From positions 351,001-415,000 of the forward strand of contig CAUYUJ010014174.1 of assembly GCA_963575745.1 (NCBI GenBank): a stretch of DNA of 64,000 nucleotides, given 5' to 3'. This document shows, piece by piece, positions 10,457-21,648 of this stretch (its first letter is position 1; every line of letters starts with the position of its first letter). Made by a program: the position numbers and the translations under genes. Below the pieces are notes generated by a model that saw nothing but the letters and a program-made list of their open reading frames with translations, had not been told where the DNA came from and made no database searches. This DNA comes from Prorocentrum cordatum. Taxonomy: Eukaryota; Sar; Dinophyceae; Prorocentrales; Prorocentraceae.

Positions 10457-11400
10457 ATGATGTGGCCCAACCAAGCTGCCAGGAAGGAAGTCTCTTTCGC
10501 CATCGAGGACTGGGACTCCACCAGCGTGGACACCTCCCTCCTCGAGGAGATGCTCCCGAAGTACAAGGAGGCTGTGGAGTCTACGCAGGAGGACACCATC
10601 AAGGCCATGGAGCTGGTTTGTCCAGAGCTGGCCGAGGCGGCGCAGCCTCCGCCGCCCAAGGCTCCCGAGACCTTCCTGGAGCAGCACGCTGCTACGCTCC
10701 GTCGCCTCCACACCTACCAGGAGAAGCTCAATAATCAGATGGTGGCCAACGCTAAGCATGGCAAAGAGTTGCTGGAGAAGCTGGCGGCGAACGTTCGAGC
10801 ACGCGCCGAGGCCCAGGCGGAGGTCAACCGTCTCACGAGCCCCCCCACGGCGACGCAAGGGGCTGCGAGCGGCAGTGCCTCGCCAGATGACGGCAAGCCC
10901 GCAGGCGACAGCGTTTTCGGGCTCCCAGGGCTCAGCGCCGAGGACGTGCAGTTCCTCGCTCCAGAGCAGAAGCAGGCCTACGAGGAGGCGCTGGCCCACG
11001 CGCAGCAGGCCCAGCATGCACGCGGCGGACATCGGCCAGAGGGCGCATAACGCAGCCAGCGCGCTCAGGGAGCTCCGCGAAAAGGCCACCACGGCCAAGC
11101 GGCGCAAGGCGGACATCGACGCAGGGGTCGCAGCTGGAGCACCTGATCAACCACCAGCAGCTGCAGCCGATGGAGGGGGAGAAGCATCGCCAGCTGGAGG
11201 TGCTTTCACTTCAGCGATCCGAAGAACGACGACGCGCGCGTCAAGGTCAGGGCTGCGGCAGCGGACTCTGCCAAGGCCACTGCAGCTCCAGCGCCAGCTT
11301 CAGCGCTCGCGCCAGCGGCAGCAGCATCTGCGGCGGGGAAACCTCCGAAGTCGACGGCGGCGGCAGCAGCGCGGCCGAAGACGCCAGGAGGGTAGCCCAG
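10457..11400 (+). pseudogene. ORF1-like helical region of the LINE
   Basis: 10,457-11,050 is open and reads KEVSFAIEDWDSTSVDTSL, KYKEAVESTQEDTIKAMEL, LRRLHTYQEKLNNQMV and LLEKLAANVRARAEAQAEV: long amphipathic helices with acidic and Ala/Gln-rich linkers, as in LINE ORF1 or linker regions. After a frame change it continues NAASALRELREKATTAKRR, then an Ala/Pro-rich tail (ATAAPAPASALAPAAAASA) in a third frame leading straight into the endonuclease. No zinc knuckle was found. A role in RNP assembly is inferred by position only. Confidence 0.6.
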
Positions 11401-11429
11401 CAATCATGTCAACGGCTGCCGCAGGGCCA

Positions 11430-12230
11430 TGCCACTTGGCCAGCGCAGCCATGTTTCCATCTTCTTCGGGAATGCGACGAGCTACGGCCCCAAGGTGAAG
11501 AAGTGCATCGAGTCGGCGCCCTACGGCCTCATGGGATTGGCAGAGCATTCCTTGCCGCAAGTGAAGTGCCAGAGGGAGGACAGGCGCTCGCGCAATTTTG
11601 GTTGGCGGTCTGAAGGGGCACGGGCTGCTGCGACGGCGACGGGGCGCGCGGACAAGGGCGCGCGCGGGGGAACGCGCTGGCTGAGACGAGCCACCTACGC
11701 CGCCCGCGCCCACCTGGAGAGCTTCGAGGGCAAAAGCGTCTACCACGACGCGCTCCGCGACATCTCAGTAGTGCTATGTCGCTTCCACGGCGCCACTTTC
11801 GCTTTCAGTGTGCGCTACCTGGATTGTTCCATCGGTTTGGTTGGCGCTAACTCCAAGGAGATGAATATGGTTCTCCGCGTCGTCAAGATGCCCGGTGTAC
11901 CTCTGGCTTCTCGTCGGAGACTTCTCCGCCACCCCGTAGGGGATGATGAAGTCGGGGCGGTTGCGGGCCCTGGGCGGCGCCGTCGCTGCGCCCGCAGGCG
12001 TCGAGGTCTCCTGCGCGTCGGGCAAGGACCGCGTGATAAACTGTTCGATTGTGCCCGATAGCTTCCGCTCAGACCTGGGCCGTGTCGCCCCAGTCCAGCG
12101 TCTACCATGGGGGGCCGCGCGTCGGCCTGGACATCCGATTGTCTTCTCGACCAGCGTCGGTCTTCCTGCGCGCGCCGCGGCTTCCAGTTGCGCTCGAAGC
12201 ACCCCGAGGGGAAGTTCGAATCGCCAAGGG
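11430..12230 (+). pseudogene. LINE endonuclease domain, APE/EEP type
   Basis: Starts FFGNATSYGPKVKKCIES, then GLAEHSL with the E-H pair expected near the active site, YLDCSIGLVGAN, and in a shifted frame WLLVGDFSATP at about 11,905-11,937, the GDFN-like motif of exonuclease/endonuclease/phosphatase enzymes. Then AGVEVSCASGKDRVINCSI and RVGLDIRLSSRP, the latter matching the final segment where a catalytic His is normally present; here it seems to read Arg. The family nicks target DNA to prime reverse transcription. Frame changes near 11,900 and 12,090 disable this copy. Confidence 0.7.
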
Positions 12231-13320
12231 GGTCAAGCGCAGCCAGCGCGACCGCCGGCGGTGCCAGAAGATGCAGGATGCGAGAGGGGAGCAGGACATC
12301 CTCCAGCAGGGCGACATTCTCAACAATGAGGACGGGCACTTGCTGGACGACCACTACGCGCAGCTTCGACCGCGGCGGTGCGACAACAGCGACTGGCTCG
12401 ACTTCGCGACGGAGGCGCAGCACATCGTCGACAAGACTGGCGTTGAAGGCCAGGGCGCGGTCGCAGAGAGTCTCGCCTACCAGCGGGGCCCGCGCATGAG
12501 TTACCCGATGGCGCAGTAGTGCGCCGTGCGGTCTGCGGCCGCGGAGGAGCAGCTGGCGGCGCCATGCGGAGCCGAGCCTCGACCTGCAGCGCGCCGAGGG
12601 CTTCCTGCGCGCTATCAGCGGCAGAAGGCTAAGCGCCAGGACGCCGCCTCCATATTCGGCCACTCCGCGGCCAACGCCCCGCGCGGCCAGAGGGCCAGCC
12701 TACGCGCCGGAGTGCAGGAGCAGCTGATCGCACTCGGACAATTCAGACATTCTTCGTTATCAAAGACTGGTTCGGCATGCGATATCCATCATCCCCTCGG
12801 AGCTTCAGCCCCCGCGCGACAGGGGCGGGCCAGTTCCATCAGTGCATGGGGGGGGGGATCTTAACTGTCCGTGGCATGTTGTCGCGATGCTGGCAAGGTA
12901 GTCCCAACGGGCATCCGAGTTCAGCGCGGGGCCGAATTCACCTCTGGCAGAACTTCGCGATACGAGTGCAAGCCTGCGCTCAGCGAAATGCCAGCTTGGC
13001 ATGGCAGCATATTCACAATGAGATTGGCAAGTTGGCAATCGAGAACACCAAGGGCTCCATGAAGGGCGCCCACCGCTACCTCGAGAAGCTTGAGCAGCGG
13101 GCGCTGAAGGAGACCTGCAGGGGCGCTGAGGGCCCGAGGTGCGTGGCGCAGTGCAGGGGGCCACTGAGACCACGCTGTCACAACGGTGGACCTCGCTGTC
13201 ACATCGGTTGCCAGTGGCCCGCGCTGCCCTCGGTGATCTTCGTCGCCGCGCTCACCAGTTGCTGGCGCAGCGGCCATGCCGCGACCGCGACCGCCTGGTC
13301 AACGCCCTGAGATCGTTACC
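12230..13320 (+). pseudogene. LINE linker between endonuclease and RT
   Basis: Several frames carry alternating coding-like pieces: RQPARRWLDDHYAQLR-like acidic/basic text near 12,300-12,480 (RQKMQDARGEQDIL, DGHLLDDHYAQLRPRR), then RQRASLRAGVQEQLIALGQ near 12,700, then NTKGSMKGAHRYLEKLEQR at 13,050-13,105. The order and composition suit the region joining EN to RT in this element class. A G9 run lies at about 12,848. Confidence 0.45.
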
Positions 13321-13995
13321 CATGGCCACGGGCAAGGGCTCCGACCAGTGGGAGCCGACCCGCGTCCTGGCGCTGTCCGACCAGGGGCAGGAGGCTTTCG
13401 CCACCCTCTTGGACATGATCGAGCGGAGCTTGATCTGGCCGCGCCAGCTCCTGCACAACTGGGGTTCCTGCCGAAGAATGCCAAGCAGGAGGCGGGAACG
13501 AGCGCGACATCGGCCTGCTTCCCGCGCCTGTTCGCATCTGCGGCTTGCATGACCAAGGCCGCGATGAAGGAGTGGCGCGATGAGAAGGCAACTCGCTGGG
13601 GCGCCGCGGTCAAGGGCAGCAGCGCGCTGCAGGCGGCCTTACTTGGTGCTGGACGGGTCCAGGGCGCGCGCGGGCACCAACGAGCACGGCAACTTCCTGG
13701 TGGACGTCGGGAAGTTCTACGACTCTATGGATCTGGAGCCGATGGTCCGCCAGGCCATAGACCTCGACTTGCCCTCGGTCGAGCTCTACTTGTGCTGCCT
13801 CACCTACCTGGCGCCCAGGGTGGTCAAGGCGAACGGTGCTTTCGTCGAGGTCATCATTCCGAATTGCTCCATCTTGCCACGGCGCGGGAAGGCAACGCAC
13901 TGCGAGCGACTTCTTATATCGGCCTCTGGAACGGGCTCATGAGAAAGCCCCCGCGGCACGCATTCGCCAGCATGTTGAGCATGTGCACGCGCGAG
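13320..13995 (+). pseudogene. LINE reverse transcriptase domain
   Basis: Pieces in order: GSDQWEPTRVLALSDQGQE, LLDMIERSLIWPRQLL, LPKNAKQE, MKEWRDEKATRWGAAVKGS (typical text before motif A), then FLVDVGKFYDSMDLEPMV with the motif-A aspartates, then LPSVELYLCCLTYLAPRVV, VIIPNCSILP and GKATHCERLL. Where the motif-C (Y/V)xDD would fall, the frame reads RQHVEHVHARVEG at about 13,962-14,000, so the Asp pair appears replaced by Glu-His. At least four frame changes occur. RT assignment rests on the motif order; loss of motif C is my reading. Confidence 0.7.
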
Positions 13996-13999
13996 TCGA

Positions 14000-14720
14000 G
14001 GGCGGACAGTTGGTGTTTGAGCAGACAAAGCACGTAACGGGCGCTCTGGTGCAAGGCATGCTGGACATGGGGCTGCGCGTCTCGCCGGAGCCACTGTTGA
14101 TGATTACTAACGCCAAGCGCGAATCTATAGTTCATCAGCACGTCCTCACCAACGCGGGCGCCCATATCGAGAGAACTCAGGGGGCCGAGGATCTCGGTGT
14201 CGATTGTTCCATGGGCATGCTGGGGGCCAGCAAGACCGCTAAGAATCGCACGACGGTGGCGCTAGGGCGAGTAGTCCGTTCTACCTTGTCTCGCCGAATT
14301 GGCAGACGGGGCAAGCGGGCCAAGGCATTATGCTGTGCAAACACCAACCGTCAAGTGAAGTTCTGCTACGCCGATCCAATCTTGGGCATCTCGCCTTCGG
14401 AAATGGCGCGCCGACGGGCGCAGGAAGCAGATCTCGCTGGCCGCGCAGTTGGAGGGCGACGCACGGCGCCCATCATGCAACTGCACTACCAGGACGACGA
14501 CCCTAAGATGAGTACGGTCATGAACCAGTCGAAGCGTTTGTTCCATTTCTGGTGGGCACACCCTGAGTTACACGAGCGGGCTCGCAAAGGATGGCGAGCA
14601 GTCCTCAGAATATGGATCCACTTGAGAGCGAGACCTAGACGGCGATGGGCGACTGGACCAAAGGGGGGCATTGATCCTTACGCTGCGCGATCTGGGGCGG
14701 GCACCACGGATTCCAGCCGC
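14000..14720 (+). pseudogene. post-RT segment of the LINE
   Basis: One long frame reads QTKHVTGALVQGMLDMGLR, ESIVHQHVLTNAGAHIERT, GAEDLGVDCSMGMLGASKT, later ANTNRQVKFCYADPILGIS and PSEMARRRAQEADLAGRAV. The DLGVD...G...R pattern followed by GISPSE and an Arg/Ala-rich stretch matches the thumb-like segment I know from dinoflagellate LINEs. From 14,720 to 15,290 the sequence is more decayed, with only scattered coding-like pieces. Confidence 0.6.
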
Positions 14721-15369
14721 GTGGATTGATGGCATTGGTGATGAATGGCAACGCACAGGCGACAGAACAGATAGGCTCACGGAAATACTAAACGCATTGC
14801 GGGCCTCTGTTCGTTGAGGGTTGTGGCGACAAGCTGGAGAGCATCCTTCCGGCGCGGGCCTCGGCGACGGTGGCGACATCCACGCGTTGAGAACCAACCT
14901 TCGACGGCTCCGACGACATGGGCGGCTGCCCCAGGCTTGAGCTCTGGAGACGAACGCCCTGGCCTGCATATGGACGACGGCTCGCGCCAAGTCCGCTGGA
15001 TATCAGGCCGACGACGAGTGCCCCCGCTGCGAGATGGAAAAAGGGCACGGTTGCCCAACGCCTGCGCGCGCGCACCCAGAATGCTGCGATAAAGCATGAG
15101 TGGGTGAGCCGCGCTGACAGGCTTTGTGAGGAAGCGCAAAAAGATGTGGCAGAAAGGTATGAGCCTCGGTTTTGGACCAGAGGGGTAGCGCCGCAGGGGT
15201 GGAACCCAGCGCCCCCGCTTCCCGAGTGGAACTCAGGTGCTGGCCTTAACGTCTGGGCGGTGGGCCCCCTCCGCCTGGCCATGACTCCTCCGACCTCCTC
15301 CCTTACGAGGCTTATCCCTCAAGGTCCAAGTAGGCTTCCTAGGTGGCTCGGCCACGTCCAGCGATGCCA

Positions 15370-15830
15370 GCGCGCGCGCCGCATTGGATGGGGGGCTACT
15401 CTCGTGGTGAAGGGGGGGGGGGGGGGGGGGGGGGGAGCTGGGCGTGAACCAAGAGGCTCTCCGAGGGCTCTGTGGCACCATCGACGGGAGCACGACTGTG
15501 CCAGCTAGCGAGTTGGCGGCGTTGTTTTGGGGTTTGGAATACACCGCGGGACCCATTTCTCCTGTGGACGGACTGCCAGCTGGTTTTCGACGGATGGAAC
15601 CAGGGCCTCGGGACGAGACCCCAGGGGCCTTTAAAACGTTGCTCGGGCTGGATCAGCCGAGTCCTGGAAACCAGTGGTTAGGGCCGAGCTCAGGTGAACC
15701 ATTTTGTTTCATCTCTGGATGTAGATTCCCATTTGGGCACCGGGCAGCCAGTATATATACCTCGAGGGAACGAGATGGCGGACGCGCTGGCCCAGCGCGG
15801 AGCGGCGGCCGTTGCCGACCCCATCCGCAG
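15370..15830 (+). pseudogene. LINE RNase H domain with embedded G tract
   Basis: GWGATLVVKG is followed by a run of about 26 G (15,411-15,435), then LRGLCGTIDGSTTVPASEL and AALFWGLEYT carrying the catalytic Glu, then in another frame FLLWTDCQLVFDGWNQGL with a catalytic Asp, and near the end GNEMADALAQRGAA with the last catalytic Asp. RNase H removes RNA template during element copying. The frame change near 15,545 and the G run show decay. Confidence 0.75.
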
Positions 15831-15954
15831 CCAGATCAAGGCCCTGCACATTGTTGACGCTAGGGCCACTTTAATGCACCAGAGGATCGAAGCGATCTGG
15901 ACCAGTCGGATCGAGGGGAGTTCGGGGTTCCGCTTGGGCTGGATCCAGGACTCA

Positions 15955-16285
15955 CGAGAATGCAGGAGTTCGAGGCCCGATCGGGCCACAAATTGTGTCG
16001 CCTGAGTAATGGCCAATGGCCCTGCACCAAGTGCCGCCAGACCCCAGGACGATTTCCCCGACTATATTGGCAACGGACAGGAATGTGCCGTGTGGGTGAG
16101 ACTTCGAGGGGCCTTAGCGAGCTTGGCCACCATGCACGCGTCCCCCCCACCTTGGTTAGTGCCCTCCGTGTCGGCGACAAATTGGTGCACCCCTCGCACT
16201 CGATTGCCATGCAGCGCGGCCTGGCGTGGTGTTGGGGAATGCGCTTGATATGCGACCGTTGTGGAGGGCAAAGGTGGGTTGTGTA
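15955..16285 (+). pseudogene. C-terminal zinc-finger segment of the LINE
   Basis: RMQEFEARSGHKLCRLSNG, QWPCTKCRQTPGRFP, then VHPSHSIAMQRGLAWCWGM and CDRCGGQRWVV before a stop. The C-x2-C ... H ... C-x2-C spacing after RNase H fits the CCHC-type tail of this LINE class. 16,290-16,745 contains a short hairpin (CCCCCGAGG / CCTCGGG, about 16,302-16,325) and no gene. Confidence 0.6.
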
Positions 16286-16747
16286 AACTGGCCAATGAGT
16301 GCCCCCGAGGTTGCACTCCCTCGGGTAAAACTATGTTGCGACGTCTCCGTAAAAGGCCTCACCCCGAAAACGGGGATGAAATGGCCCATTCCTCCCGCTG
16401 GGGGGTGGGGGAAATGTACCTCCCTTGCAAGTAGTCGGTCGTTCCGCTAAGGGCTTTGAGAACAGGACGGACGGGAGGGTGGGCCGCCGCTCGCAGAGGA
16501 CCCCCCCCCGTTACGAATAATTTAACCCGCGGGAAGGCGCAGCAACGCTTCGACCTTTTCTGTAGCAGCAATATCCAGCAATCTCTCCTCGTATCGCCGC
16601 GCGGCGCAAGAACAGCAAACGAACCCCGACCTGACCCAGGCAGGGGCCCGACGTAACCGCGCGGGGCCACATGATCCAGGAGGGCAAGGTGCAGCGGCTG
16701 CGACCTGGCCCCAGAAGGGTGAGGACGAGGTAGGCTTTCAAGGGCTG

Positions 16748-16939
16748 TACGGTAGGTTCGCGTCGTGTCGACCAGCGGCGACCCCGCCGCGGGCGTTCAA
16801 GGTTGAATGCCGCCAGAGGCCCAGAGTCGGCCTAGATGGAACGATCGCGCGATCGGAAAGCCGCCGATCGTTCAAGGTTAAACGATCCACGCGGTGTCAG
16901 AAACCAACACCGGGGTCGTCACGACGCGAACCTGCCGCA
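16748..16939. mobile_element. MITE family TACGGTAGG, copy 1
   Basis: Left end TACGGTAGGTTCGCGTCGTG, right end complementary to ATGCGGCAGGTTCGCGTCGT. The interior contains GCGTTCAAGGTTGAA and GATCGTTCAAGGTTAAACG. A TA precedes the left end; the right flank is CA, a possibly mutated TA. About 188 bp and non-coding. Copy 2 is at 30,869-31,061. Confidence 0.8.
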
Positions 16940-17153
16940 TCCCTCCTCGCCCTCCTTCCTGCGTTTCCACTGACAGGAGCTAGCGGCCGCCTCCTCCCCT
17001 CTCTCTCCCTCTCTGGGGCTGGGCGTGGTGGCGCCGCGGCGGCATCGGCCGCCTTCCTGGCGAAGCCAGGGGTTCAGGTGCTTGCCGACGAAACGTTCTG
17101 TGGTTCGATTGCCCCCTTAAGCGAAAGTGCCACACATTCCTACTCTTTCACTC

Positions 17154-17320
17154 GGGGGAGAAAAAGATACGGATACGTGTTGTCCACCTTCGTTTTCGGC
17201 CTTTCCTGGTCCTCCTGGGGAATCCTCGTTGTCACCGCTGGATTCGCCTCGAAACTCTGGTCAGAACGCACCCCAAGAGAGGTCTGGGGACAACACGTAT
17301 CCGTATCTTTCCGCCCCCCA
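17154..17320. mobile_element. inverted-repeat element with AAAGATACGGATACG arms
   Basis: Left arm 17,154-17,190 and right arm 17,280-17,320 share 22 exact bases (AAGATACGGATACGTGTTGT plus CC) in opposite orientation, extended by G-rich ends. The interior (17,200-17,290) resembles 690-810. Frames read through both arms but are not convincing. Confidence 0.75.
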
Positions 17321-18210
17321 ATTCACCCTTCCCTTCCGTTCTTATCCTATCTTTTCCCCTCCCCCTCACCATCGCCATGCTTCATTCATTGCTTTACACC
17401 GCAATCGCCGACCCCCCAGGAACCCTGGGTACCACTCCCGGTGGGTGTGGCCGCAGAAACATGTTGGTGCCGGACGTCCATTCGGGAACTCCTACACCGT
17501 ACTCAACACGGATACGGCCCGTCTTGGGGCATTGGTAGGGTCGTTCTTGGGAGCCTCGAGGGCTTTCGTGAAGGCTGTGAAGACCGACGGGGAGATGATG
17601 CTGAACAGGTATGCTCTCCCAACGACATGTGTCAACTCTAGTTTCTTGAGACTCTATTAGGAGTTTTTGTTGGAGTGTTTTCGGGTCGTCTTCGGTACCT
17701 CCTGGGATGTCTGGAGGCCATCTTGCGGTGACGTGTTGAAGCCATGAGAGGCGAATTGGAGCGATGCGGCAGCCAGCGCGTTTGCCATTTTCCCGCCACT
17801 CCTCCTTCCAAAAAGGCTGGACCGGGCTCCCAGGGGAGGGGCGTGGGGAGGGGCGACCAAAGTCTCACACGCTGGAGAGGGAGACCCAATGGGTCAGCGA
17901 CTTGTCCCTCTTCCCCCTCCGTGTTTTTCCGACCTCCCCCTTCTGCTATTCGTCGTTCCCTGCATTCTCCTCCTCGCCATCCGTTCTCCACCCCCTCGAG
18001 ACAGCTTTTCATCCCCTGGCGAGAACGGGCGTGATCGGGGGGGGGGGGGCGAGGGGACGAGGGAGCTGGTCACGTCGCGATGCGAGCCATCGCCGTCTGG
18101 GACTGATTAGGAATCGCTCATTCCCATGCGGCGCCGGCGCGATGCGTGACGCGACCGGGGCGGAGGGGGGGCGGAGCCGGTCACGGGCATCATCGCGAAG
18201 AATGAAAGGA
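17320..18210. other. no supported gene; pyrimidine-rich patches
   Basis: C/T-rich tracts at 17,330-17,390 and 17,900-18,000 alternate with mixed sequence. Frames up to 199 residues exist but lack motifs. A G10 run is at about 18,038. Confidence 0.5.
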
Positions 18211-18396
18211 TACTCCAGATTTCGTAATAAAGGGAGGGGGGTCTCATTTCGGGGGGGGGGGTCTCTTCCAGGCTATCCTGGAGGGCCTGGGGGGGTCTGG
18301 GGACGATGTTTTGGAGGGTTCTCCCAGGGGGGGGGTCTAAAACTTGTCGTCTGGGAGGGTTGAGACCCCCTCCCTTTTATTACGACATCTGGAGTA
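18211..18396 (+). mobile_element. MITE family CTCCAGATTTCG, copy 1
   Basis: TA-CTCCAGATTTCGTAATAAAG ... TTTTATTACGACATCTGGAG-TA. The 182-bp body (18,213-18,394) contains GGTCTCATTTCGG, CTTCCAGGCTATCCTGGAGG and GGTTCTCCCAGGGGG. The terminal inverted repeat of about 28 bp and the TA duplication point to Tc1/mariner-type mobilisation. Non-coding. Other copies: 33,994-34,172 (reverse), 40,640-40,820, 54,354-54,568. Confidence 0.9.
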
Positions 18397-18399
18397 GGC

Positions 18400-20100
18400 T
18401 CCTCCCTCGTGTCCCCCTCCTCTCCATCCCCGCTCATGCCTCCCTCGGCAGGCGGGCCGGGTCACCATCGCCGCCTCGTCGAAGCCCTTCGTCGAGCGCG
18501 CGCCGCTCGGAACGCCCCGGGCGGGCGCGCACGGCGTCGTGCGCGGGCCGGGCCGGGCCTTCCCGCCCCTTCCCGCCTCGTCTTCGTCTCCTCTTCCTCG
18601 CTGGAGCCACAAGTGTGTGTTCGCCTTCGAGCGGGGCCAAAGAGTGTCTCCAGGGCTCCGGCCCACCCGCCGTGCTCTCACAGGGCCATCTTTTTGGACG
18701 TGTGTCGGCATCTCGACTCACCGCGCCTGCCTCTTCTAACCTCCCTCCGTCCTCCTTATCCTCGCACTTAGACCCCCCATGCCTCCTCCGTCCTCCCTCC
18801 ATGCCCCCATTTCCTCCCTCCTCCGGTCCATGCCTTCACCTCGTCTTCCAGTTCCTCCCGCTAGTCCCCCTCGTTCCCCTTCCCCTGCTTCTCCCTCCGA
18901 GAGGGGGGGGAGCAGGGGGAGCAGGAGGAGGAGGAGCAGCAACAGGGAGGGAAGGAGCAAGGCGGAGCGTTCTGTCTCCCCCTTCGTGTTCGCCCCCATC
19001 CTCGCCTCGCGTTGTTGTTTGTTCTCTTCTTTGTGTCCCTTTCGTTCCCGATTCAACCGTTCGTTTCCTGTCCGTTTTCGTCCAGGTGTATCGGTCGTCT
19101 GTTCCGAGGTACGACGTTCAAATTCAATCGCGACAGGACTCGTTCTTACCGCACCCCCTCCACATAAGAAATTGTTGTTCCCCCTTGCGACGACGGCCGT
19201 CTTTGGAGGGGTGGGGTGGGGGCGTCATCATCACGGGTCGCGCTGGCGCCGTGGCCGTCTGGACAATTGTTGTTTCTTGACATTCTAAGATGGCGCTAGC
19301 GCGAATCGTTACGTTACCAGGTGGGAGGGGCAGCGCGTTCCCGTCGCGTTATCGCAAGTCGTGAGGGCACGCGTTCAAGTAGGAAAGTCGGAAGTGATGA
19401 GGATGCGAAGCGGTGAGAACGAATGGGGAGGAGAGTGGAGGAGGGCGGTAGGGGGCAGGAGGTGGGGGCTGGAGCGAGGGAGCTGGTGTGGGGATGGAGG
19501 AGAATGGCGAGACGGAGGAAGAGGTATCCTTCATGCCGACGTCTCGTTGGCCTTGGCCACCCCAGTGCCCACGCCGTCGTCTGAGGTTCGGTGCCACATT
19601 TTCTCTCTCGGTGTTGTCCCTGACTTGCTGCTGTGCACACGGCAGTTCCCCTCAGCTCAGCCCCGGCAGCCCCCCCTGAGGCTTCGGCCGCGCTTAGTTG
19701 TCGCCTCGCCCGTCGCTCTGTTGGTTTTCCCGTGTTTCTCTTGTCTTTTATCGCCTCGGCCCCTTGCAGGCGCACTCTGGCAGTACTGTGCCCCAGCTTT
19801 CTGTTGTTAATGAGTCTGTGGCGCGTATCCGCTTCGACTTGACACGCCGCCGGCGCTTCCGCCCGCGGCCGTTGACTAAAAACGTATGCTCACCATCCCA
19901 TCCAGGAGCGATATGCTCTTACAGCGGGGGTCGCGGTATCGTTTGGAGAGCTCGGGAAACCTCCGTGGTCCAGAGGCTTGTGGGATCCTTCTCGCAGTCT
20001 CTTGGGGTGCCTCTTGAGGTCGTTTGGAGACTCCTGCGGTCTCCGTGGCGGCTCTTCGAGGCTTACTTGGGCGCTGTCGGGGTTTCTTGGAGGTCTATTG
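18400..20100. other. C-rich region without a supported gene
   Basis: Pyrimidine-rich stretches (18,770-18,900 and others) and mixed GC-rich sequence. A minus frame at 19,775-19,500 (KDKRNTGKPTERRARRQLS) and plus frames around 18,430-18,700 are possible exon pieces but have no family signature. A CTTGGGG-type degenerate repeat covers 19,950-20,100. Confidence 0.4.
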
Positions 20101-20107
20101 GGTCCCC

Positions 20108-20170
20108 CCCCTCCTCCTGCTCCTCCTCCTCCTCCTCCTCCTCCTCCTCCTCCTCCCCCTTCTCCTCCCC
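20108..20170 (+). repeat. (CTC)n array
   Basis: About 60 bp of CTC/TCC ending in TCTCCTCCCCAG. It could act as a polypyrimidine tract before the AG at 20,170-20,172, but the following frame is not convincing. A shorter array is at 20,597-20,627. Confidence 0.85.
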
Positions 20171-20702
20171 AGATCGGTGGTGTGGGGGTGGAAGGGGAAC
20201 CTGAAGGAGATGGGATGGACGTGGGCGGGGGAGCAGAGGATGAGAACAGTCCGAGACGATGATGGAATTAGGGTTGAGGAATGAGGGAACCTGATAATGG
20301 CAGTCGCAGAAGGGAGGACGGAGGAGTCGAATGAGGACCAGAACTTGAGAGGGGGGCATGACGTGGCGTGGGGGGTGGAAAGAAGGATGATACTGTGGAT
20401 TGTGGATGGGGGATGTGCGTCAGGATGAGAAGTGGGACAAGGGGATGGAATGGGCGGGGGACCGGATCTGGTCAACGTGCACGGAGAACGTGTTGGGGTT
20501 TTCAAGCCCGTTGTTTGTGTATCGCGTTCGTATTATTCATGGTTCTCCCGTCCACTTCACGAGTCCGCCTTTCCATCCATACTTATAGTTGTCCTTTTCC
20601 TCCTCCTCCTCCTCCTCCTCCTCCTCATCTGTACCATGCCTCGTTCAGTCAATGAGATAACATTCACTCCCGCCTGCGCAGTACCACCATCCATCCGCCG
20701 CT

Positions 20703-20969
20703 GTGGACGCTTCGGTTCAGAATCTTGTGCGCTTCAGAGGAGGGTGTAGGCCAATTAAACTGTGTAGCGTCTTCCTCGCTTCGCAGGCGAAGCGAAGAAT
20801 CGCCACCATGTCGTCGATCAACACGGAGGGACAATTCATGAACATGGCCGTTTCGAAGAGTCCACCTGAGATACAAGAGTATGGACAAGATGTATCACAT
20901 TGGTTGGGATGTGTCTGCCAGCGATTAGAACGTCTGGCCCAAAACAGGCGATCAGCCGAAAGCTCATAG
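20703..20969 (+). CDS. weak exon candidate, unknown protein
   Basis: An 88-residue frame with ordinary composition includes KRRIATMSSINTEGQFMNM, AVSKSPPEIQEYGQDVSHW and LGCVCQRLERLAQNRRSAE. The nested ATG at 20,808 is preceded by a small hairpin (GCTTCGC/GCGAAGC, about 20,780-20,796). No homologous family is recognised and the opposite strand is also open, so this is tentative. Confidence 0.25.
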   Translation: MDASVQNLVRFRGGCRPIKLCSVFLASQAKRRIATMSSINTEGQFMNMAVSKSPPEIQEYGQDVSHWLGCVCQRLERLAQNRRSAESS

Positions 20970-21248
20970 AATACTGAAAAGACGCGTGCGGACACCTCGT
21001 ACGTTGAGCCAAATTTCTGCCTTCATCGCAGCTGCAACGTGGCTGGCACGGGAAGCGTAAGTCCCCAAGAGAGTTTGGACGATTTTGTAAATATGATCTT
21101 TCCGGGAAGCGAATGTCGGGAAGCCCCGTTGGAGTTTTATCGAAGATGAAGAAATAGGGAATAGTTCGGGTCCTGGTTAAGGGGACCTCGTTAGTGATAG
21201 TGATCATTCGTTTATGACCAAAGGTGCGACGTTTGGACTTGTATTCGC

Positions 21249-21554
21249 GTGGGGGCGCGCCCCCAGCATGGCCATTGGTCGACGTCTTCCACACAAGATC
21301 AAGCGCCTCCCCCTCCGTTCCCTCGTCCCTGCTGGTTTCGTCAGACGCTGCATTCCCCTCCTGTCCGTGGGAAGTTTGGGCGCAAACTTTGTGATCATCC
21401 GTATTCGCTGGATGACACAGGGCTTGCGCGCCATAGTGTTGTTAGCGCCATGTCCTTCAACGGTGTTCAGCTGGCATTGTCGCGCGCGTTGGACGACAAC
21501 CGCATCGGAAAGGCCGCTAAGGATATCCGGATTAGCCTACTAAGTTCCGTCTAG
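21249..21554 (+). CDS. weak exon candidate, unknown protein
   Basis: The last 55 residues (FGRKLCDHPYSLDDTGLAR, HSVVSAMSFNGVQLALSRA, LDDNRIGKAAKDIRISLLS) have the composition of a folded protein. The first half is Pro/Arg-rich. No motif identifies the family. Confidence 0.25.
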   Translation: MGARPQHGHWSTSSTQDQAPPPPFPRPCWFRQTLHSPPVRGKFGRKLCDHPYSLDDTGLARHSVVSAMSFNGVQLALSRALDDNRIGKAAKDIRISLLSSV

Positions 21555-21648
21555 GGTGGAGTTCACGTGGTACCCCCCCGAGATGCCCAGGAAAATCGCT
21601 GCTGACCAGGAAGAAAGCAGGTCACCCCAGAACGCGCGGCGACGGCAG

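Larger units (their letters stand above)
10266..16290 (+). mobile_element. decayed non-LTR retrotransposon (ORF1-like, EN, RT, RNase H, zinc finger)
   Basis: About 6 kb on the plus strand carries, in the canonical order, every domain of an APE-type LINE: an ORF1-like helical region, an endonuclease, a reverse transcriptase, an RNase H and a C-terminal zinc-binding segment, each listed separately. Reading frames change many times and stops are common, so it is not functional. The borders are estimates: the left end is the first residue of ordinary composition before ORF1, the right end the stop after the zinc finger. No poly(A) tail or target duplication was found. Confidence 0.8.

Noticed and set aside
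10266-16290. Treating the pieces as separate host genes
   Set aside because: The domain order EN, RT, RNase H, zinc finger on one strand is that of a single LINE.
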